Assembly (NCBI GenBank): GCA_003427395.1 | Contig: BFEA01000133.1 | Location: 2,163,959 to 2,184,156 of the forward strand | Source of the DNA: Chara braunii | Lineage: Eukaryota > Streptophyta > Charophyceae > Charales > Characeae | DNA length: 20,198 bases | Direction of reading: 5' to 3' | Shown here: in pieces, positions 16,492 through 20,198 of the stretch | How the letters are laid out: every line of letters begins with the position of its first letter | Position numbering within the stretch: the stretch's first letter is position 1 | Translations under genes and position numbers: made by a program | Notes under the pieces: model-generated | Seen by the model: the letters and a program-made list of their open reading frames with translations, nothing else | What the model was told of the DNA's origin: nothing | Databases searched by the model: none

Positions 16492-17346
16492 TCAAGTTTT
16501 GAGGTGTTCCGCGAGTACACTCGTCCATCGAGCTAACGGGATTGGGATCAGCAGTCGCAGCAGATCCATCGCGGCGTCGCGTTTCGCGGCGCAATGATGG
16601 GCGGCGTTACGTGTCCGTCCGCGGTCGCGCAGTCGCAGTCGGGATCGGTCTGCCGACCAGGAATACGATTGGCATCGAGTTTGGGCGGAGCGTCGTCGGG
16701 ATGCCGACCGGCTGCGCCGGTCAAACCGGGATCGATGCGGCGATCCAGACCGCGCATTGACGTCCCGCATAGCTGCGAAGCTCGTCTGATCTGTCGGCTT
16801 TCCGAACGGGCAGGCGATCATCTGCCTCTTGTGTCGGGATCCCGGTCCCGACGGCGATGGCGGTGGATAAGACGTGGGCAAGATGAGAGCCGAGCGGAGG
16901 TCGCGACCGTCGCTGTGTTTCCGACTGTGGGAGGGCTGCTGAGGAGGCACGCATGTGCCAACGACCACAGGTTGCCACGTGTCACCGCCGCTGCCTTTCG
17001 TCCCGACGTCGTGCAATATGAACACGATAATCAAGGAGAGAATCAATGGGGTCCCGATCGCGATCAGTTCTGCCACCGCTCGGCCCTTGGAGATGACAGG
17101 GAAGCTAGTGGCGATGGTGAAGGCAGTGGTGGTGGGGACGGGGTAATGGGTGGACTTTGGTCGTCGGGGTCGGGGTTGGAGAAGGAGGAGAGGTGGAGGG
17201 GGGGGAGGAGGAGGGCAGTCGCATTGGGAGCGGTGGTCGGGGTACTTGCACTGTGGTGTTTCGATTTCGGCGCGCAGCGTGAGTTGATGTGGGCGAAGGC
17301 GGAGGAGGAGGAGGAGGAGGAGTTGGGGAGAAGGGATGAGGAGGGG
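16492..17346 (-). CDS. Long minus-strand open frame, possible exon of a membrane protein
   Basis: The minus frame is open for 284 codons from just after a TGA at 17347-17349 to TGA at 16492-16494. It reads through TPQCKYPDHRSQCDC, a proline run, a strongly hydrophobic segment (IGTPLILSLIIVFIL, about 17018-17062) and an Arg/Ser-rich tail. No in-frame ATG precedes the hydrophobic segment, so it would need an upstream exon or a later start. The island is GC-rich, where stop codons are rare, and the plus strand is open over nearly the same span. At most one of the two is likely to be real. I do not recognise a family. Confidence 0.25.
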   Translation of the reverse strand, partial: PLLIPSPQLLLLLLLRLRPHQLTLRAEIETPQCKYPDHRSQCDCPPPPPPPPLLLLQPRPRRPKSTHYPVPTTTAFTIATSFPVISKGRAVAELIAIGTPLILSLIIVFILHDVGTKGSGGDTWQPVVVGTCVPPQQPSHSRKHSDGRDLRSALILPTSYPPPSPSGPGSRHKRQMIACPFGKPTDQTSFAAMRDVNARSGSPHRSRFDRRSRSASRRRSAQTRCQSYSWSADRSRLRLRDRGRTRNAAHHCAAKRDAAMDLLRLLIPIPLARWTSVLAEHLKT

Positions 17347-17487
17347 TCAGCGGGAACGCCAGGCTCGGGACCTGGGCTTGCCGCGACCACTACGTCGTTT
17401 CCGACTGCTGATCGTCGGGATCCCGCGGATTCGGAGCTTGTCAGACGTAAGGACTCTGCGGTAGTCATGGGCGGATTGATTGATTGA
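16594..17487 (+). CDS. Long plus-strand open frame (297 codons), coding status doubtful
   Basis: This is the longest ATG-started frame in the window. It has an Arg-rich first half, a short hydrophobic segment (VALGAVVGVLALWCF), a run of glutamates encoded by GGA/GAG repeats, and an end in the TGAT array. No domain is recognised. It is antisense to the open frame at 16492-17346. Its length is largely explained by high GC content and purine repeats, so I rate it as probably not translated. Confidence 0.2.
   Translation: MMGGVTCPSAVAQSQSGSVCRPGIRLASSLGGASSGCRPAAPVKPGSMRRSRPRIDVPHSCEARLICRLSERAGDHLPLVSGSRSRRRWRWIRRGQDESRAEVATVAVFPTVGGLLRRHACANDHRLPRVTAAAFRPDVVQYEHDNQGENQWGPDRDQFCHRSALGDDREASGDGEGSGGGDGVMGGLWSSGSGLEKEERWRGGRRRAVALGAVVGVLALWCFDFGAQRELMWAKAEEEEEEELGRRDEEGSAGTPGSGPGLAATTTSFPTADRRDPADSELVRRKDSAVVMGGLID
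17166..17214 (+). other. G-rich tract with quadruplex potential
   Basis: G-runs lie at 17166-17169, 17172-17175, 17198-17205 and 17212-17214. The central loop is long (22 nt), so folding would be weak unless the eight-G run supplies two tracts. Confidence 0.4.
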
Positions 17488-17782
17488 TGGGTTGCGCGAG
17501 ATTGATTGATTGGTATTGAGTGACTGATACGTTTCATTGATTGATTGATTGATTGACTGATAGATATTGACATTGATTTGTTTTTTTTTTTTGCTTGCTT
17601 GTTTGCTTGCTTGATTGAAAGGTGGCTGATTGATTTGATTGGTTAATCGATTGATTCATATTCACTGACTGATTGATTGACTTTACTGATTGATTGATTG
17701 ATTGATTGACTGACTGACTGATTGACTGATTGATTGATTGGTTGGTTGATTGATTGATTTGTTGATTGATTGATTGATTTTC
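17468..17782 (+). repeat. TGAT/TTGA tetranucleotide array
   Basis: Interrupted GATTGATTGATT repeats run from about 17474 to 17780, broken at 17580-17620 by poly(T) and GCTTGCTTG repeats. The inverted TGAT repeat at 3687-3772 is of the same motif. Confidence 0.9.
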
Positions 17783-17929
17783 CACACGGCTATCGAGTAA
17801 GAGCGCATTCGGAAAGCTGACGTGTTTGGTAAGCATAGTAGAAACGTGGACGGAAAAGAAAAACAAATTAAAGGAAGTTCAGAAATGAAAATAATTTAAT
17901 CGCAATGAAGTTTTATTAGAAAAGATAAG

Positions 17930-18066
17930 GAAATTGAAGGAAAAAAAATAAGGGGAAAAAAACGCAAAACAAGAAGAAGAAAAAAAAAAAGAAACAAAAG
18001 AAAAAGAAAGGAAAAGAAGGGGAAAAAAAGAAAAAGATCGAAAAAAAAAAAAAAAGAAGAAAAAAG
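17930..18066 (+). repeat. Polypurine tract, left part
   Basis: Almost pure A/G for about 135 bp, continuing after the hAT-like element at 18347-18395. The transposon therefore inserted into one long purine tract. Confidence 0.85.
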
Positions 18067-18346
18067 CTGGGCTACCAGAGTGGCCCGGGGGCAAGTGCCC
18101 GGCCGGGCCGAAAAAAAAAGAAAAAAGAAAAAGGAAAAAATATTTTTTAATTTTTATTTTAAATTTGGTAAAGATGGGACCCTGAGGCAAAAGTTGTTCA
18201 GTTTATTTTTCTGCATAACATCGTTTTTTCGGATTTTTCTGTTTTTTTTTTGTTTTTTTGCGAAGACCTTCCCTGGTCCTTGCACGGCCGGGCCGTCCGG
18301 GAAATAGTGTGACCCGGGCGGCCCGGCTGGTAGCCTAGGAAAAAAG
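18059..18346. mobile_element. Second non-autonomous hAT-like element with 8-bp TSD
   Basis: The element spans 18067-18338 (272 bp). The left end is CTGGGCTACCAG and the right end is the complement of CTAGGCTACCAG. GAAAAAAG lies immediately outside both ends (18059-18066 and 18339-18346), an 8-bp TSD. The ends are GC-rich (GGCCCGGG, GCCCGGCCGGGCC); the interior is A/T-rich. On the minus strand, 18140-18245 matches the box of the 1422-2159 element (CGAAAAAACGAT, GTTATG, AGAAAAATA, TTGCCT, CTTTACCAAATTT). It has no coding capacity. Because the site is purine-rich, one or two bases of the TSD match could be chance, but the TIRs fix the boundaries. Confidence 0.85.
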
Positions 18347-18723
18347 GGAAAAAAAAAAGGGAAAAAAATTGAAAAAAAAGAGGAAAAAAAAGAAATGAAA
18401 TCTTTTACTGAATGTTTATGCTCCATGTTTCAAGGTTCTCCTGGATCGGGTGCAAGATTCCCGGCCAAACGGAAAAAAAAAAAAAGAAAAGAGGTTCCAG
18501 CTAGAACTCGGAGCCTCCCCCCCAAAAAAAGAACTTCGGCGGGAATGAGATGAAACAGTCGTGAAGCAGTGCCAATTTTTTTATGCGAGACTGCGTAGGT
18601 GACAGTATTTAGACGTGTATATAGTACTTGTACATTTTATAATTTATTGCGGCTTTCTGGCGGGTGCATGTCTATATCTATCTACCTATCTAGCTTTAGA
18701 TGTTTCATCGAAACTTAGAAGAT
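18347..18723. other. Purine tract remainder and unassigned AT-rich DNA
   Basis: The purine tract ends near 18400. A hairpin-capable GAGGTTCCAGCTAGAACTC lies at about 18491, and ATGAGATGAAACAGTC at about 18546-18561 faintly resembles the hammerhead-like box. No gene is visible. Confidence 0.4.
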
Positions 18724-18870
18724 AGTCTGCAGATAGCAAGCCAAATCAACCGAAGGTTCCATCCATATCCATCCATCTCTCTCTTTCTTATATCTATATA
18801 ATAGATATATGACTCTAGATATGCATATATGGATGGGCTGAATAGATGAATAGATTTAGATATATATGGC

Positions 18871-18930
<60 letters not shown>

Positions 18931-19149
18931 TAGATATGGATTGAACCCGTGGGTGCCAGCTTCGCCTCACTATGACGGAGGTGCCATAGCTAGAGCTATG
19001 GAATGTGCTTCATTGTTGTGTACTTGGATTTTTCGAGATCGTTTTTCACATGTATGTTGGCTGCGTAAGCGCGGCTAAGTGTTGAGCATCTGTCGGTCTT
19101 GACCGACTCTGCTATTTCTATCACTGATTTGGCTTGCTATCTGCAGACT
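18724..19149. repeat. Region bounded by a perfect 25-bp inverted repeat
   Basis: AGTCTGCAGATAGCAAGCC (continuing AAATCA) at 18724-18748 has its exact 25-bp complement at 19125-19149. Outside the arms, both sides carry diverged ATCT/CTATCTAG sequence, so the true ends may be further out. The interior (376 bp) holds a GA microsatellite and two perfect hairpins: CCATAGCTAGAGCTATGG (18984-19001) and GTCGGTCTTGACCGAC (19092-19107). It could be a MITE or foldback element; no TSD was found. Confidence 0.6.
18873..18926 (+). repeat. (GA)n microsatellite
   Basis: About 53 bp of GA repeats inside the inverted-repeat region. Confidence 0.97.
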
Positions 19150-19185
19150 TAGTATCTATCTAGGGTAGATGTCGATTCTATTGGT

Positions 19186-19417
19186 GAAAGTCCGATGAAA
19201 CAGCTTGTCACAACAGCGGTGAAAGTTTACAATGAGAGGCAGTTTCATCGCTGGTACCGTTCGTAAGCTTTTTGTCGTTATCTTTCCTTCCTACTTCCTA
19301 CTTACAGTTCCCATAATATATATTGTCACACTGGAAATCAGAGCGCAAAGGCGGAAAAAGACAAAACAAGAAAAAGAAAAAGAAGTAAGGAAGGAAAGCC
19401 CCACCTGTTTGACGATA
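19186..19417 (+). repeat. Distal copy of the compound repeat (hammerhead-like half plus module S)
   Basis: TCCGATGAAACAGCTTGTCACA at 19191-19212 aligns with the 3' half of the core at 3018-3038. GAAA is followed by a possible 3-bp stem III (ACA/TGT, loop GCT) and GTC. About 110 bp later, module S appears (ATATTGTCACACTGG, CAGAGCGCAAAGGCGG, an A/G tract, GGAAAGCCCCACCTGTTTGACGA at 19394-19416), matching 3120-3199. The hairpin module P is missing here. Confidence 0.65.
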
Positions 19418-19473
19418 TATATTATTATCTTATAGACTGTTTGTGACGATATATATAGGCTGTTTTTCCGGGC

Positions 19474-19854
19474 GGCCGGGCACCCAATTTATGCCCGGAC
19501 ATACGCCCGGCTGCCCGGTCGGGCATGACTCCTGGCCAGGGTCCCGGGCAGTCCGAGCGCAAAAAAAAAATTTCCAGAAAAAAAAAATGTTGTGTAGAAT
19601 TGCAATACGAACGACTTTGGCTGAGGGTCACATCAGAATTCCTCACAGAATCAGAGATAAAAAAGAAAATCACAGAGTCACACTAAGGCACCCCCCTTCA
19701 AACCCCTTTAGCCCCTTTAAAACCAATGTATACCCCCCTTGACAGCCAACTCTCAAAAAAGGAAATGAGCCTGGTTTTGGGTTCCTCTGGGAAAGCGCAG
19801 AAGAGGGAAAAAAAAAAGTTTTTTTTTTTTTTTTTTGCGCCCGGGTGCCCGGCC
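19474..19854. mobile_element. Third hAT-family copy, ends unresolved
   Basis: GGCCGGGCACCC at 19474-19485 has its complement at 19843-19854. Both ends are GC-rich and the interior A-rich. The block 19586-19680 (GAATTGC, TTTGGCTGAGGGTCACATCAG, AATTCCTCACAGAATC, AAAATCACAGAG) aligns with 1578-1662 of the first element. No TSD or terminal C(A/T)(G/A)GG was found, so the outermost bases may be lost or lie outside these coordinates. Confidence 0.55.
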
Positions 19855-19868
19855 GTGCAGGCTCGGCC

Positions 19869-19884
19869 GTGTGTGTGTGTGTGT
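19869..19884 (+). repeat. (GT)n microsatellite
   Basis: A short GT run directly outside the GC-rich end of the preceding element. Confidence 0.9.
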
Positions 19885-19965
19885 TGTCATGTTCGGTATA
19901 TTTATTATTATCATTTTTATATATTTTTTGTTTCTACTCCGGTTTTTCCTGTCCTTTGGATGCAG

Positions 19966-20012
19966 GATTGCTCGAGCGAAGCCGCGCCAACAAGGCGAAA
20001 TATGACAAAGAG
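19966..20012 (+). CDS. Candidate 47-nt internal exon, product unknown
   Basis: The block is preceded by a good pyrimidine tract and acceptor (GGTTTTTCCTGTCCTTTGGA then TGCAG at 19961-19965). It is followed by GTATGT, a consensus donor after ...GACAAAGAG. It reads in one frame as two leading bases, then LLERSRANKAKYDKE. This charged, helix-like sequence is unlike the surrounding low-complexity DNA. If real, it is a phase-dependent internal exon of a plus-strand gene that continues beyond the window, with a C/T-rich intron after it. I do not recognise the protein with enough certainty to name it. The preceding exon is not evident nearby. Confidence 0.45.
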
Positions 20013-20198
20013 GTATGTCCCTCTTTTTTTTTTGGGTTTTTCTCCGTTTTCCCCTCCCCCCCCCTCCCTCCCCTCTCGTCACTTTTTGCTTTCCCCCACC
20101 CCTGCATCTGCTTAGCCAGGGCTTAAAAAACCTTTGTTGTGAATGTGCAGTTCAAGAGATACACGTTCAAAAAAAAAAAAAAAAAAGAGGAAAAAAAA
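20013..20198 (+). other. Putative intron start, pyrimidine-rich, ending in A-tract
   Basis: C/T-rich sequence follows the donor, with no matching acceptor and exon before the window ends. An A-tract of 19 begins at 20169 and its right flank is cut off, so I cannot test it for a TSD. Confidence 0.4.

Noticed and set aside
17534-17866. 110-codon minus frame rich in Asn-Gln-Ser-Ile
   Set aside because: It is a translation of the TGAT tetranucleotide array.

Overview
This is eukaryotic nuclear DNA, almost all of it non-coding and repeat-derived. The evidence is dense microsatellites, long poly(A)/poly(T) tracts, tRNA-derived SINEs, cut-and-paste DNA transposons with exact target-site duplications (TSDs), a decayed Ty3/gypsy chromovirus, and small exon-like blocks bounded by canonical GT/AG splice signals. 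The chromodomain retroelement and the CAG-to-TAG nonsense changes (a CHG context) suggest a plant or streptophyte alga with a large, methylated genome. A Chara-like charophyte is my best guess, but the sequence alone does not prove it. I see no complete, undisputed host gene.

Layout. 1-1240: AT-rich DNA with nested short elements: a palindromic-module fragment, an A-tailed retroposon, a tRNA-derived SINE with 9-bp TSD, MITE A, and one full and one partial copy of MITE B. 1414-2167: a complete 738-bp non-autonomous hAT-like transposon with a perfect 8-bp TSD. 2309-3400: a poly(A) micro-insertion, then a compound repeat of hairpin modules in both orientations, TA-rich spacers and repeated hammerhead-ribozyme-like cores. 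3630-4860: simple-sequence DNA and a candidate 47-nt minus-strand exon. 4919-5240: a second SINE copy, split by a poly(A) insertion and abutting a second MITE A. 5700-5980: tandem foldback units. 6133-7150: relics of an unrecognised coding sequence interrupted by two retro-insertions. 7150-9900: AT-rich DNA with two degenerate tandem arrays. 10500-15700: the 3' part of a Ty3/gypsy pol gene (integrase, chromodomain) and its downstream region, with about 2.2 kb present twice in tandem. 15700-17490: microsatellites and a GC-rich island with long open frames on both strands. 17470-18420: a TGAT-type tetranucleotide array and a purine tract split by a second hAT-like element. 18660-20198: a 25-bp perfect inverted repeat, another copy of the compound repeat, a third hAT-like copy, and a good candidate 47-nt plus-strand exon near the end.

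The most unusual signals are (i) repeated insertions of little more than poly(A), each bracketed by an 11-15 bp TSD, one of them validated by an uninterrupted SINE copy in the same window; (ii) a compound repeat that carries hammerhead-like cores at a fixed position beside a hairpin module; and (iii) a hAT-like family whose very GC-rich ends flank an A-rich interior with a shared conserved box. Nearly all open reading frames elsewhere are low-complexity artefacts and are left out.
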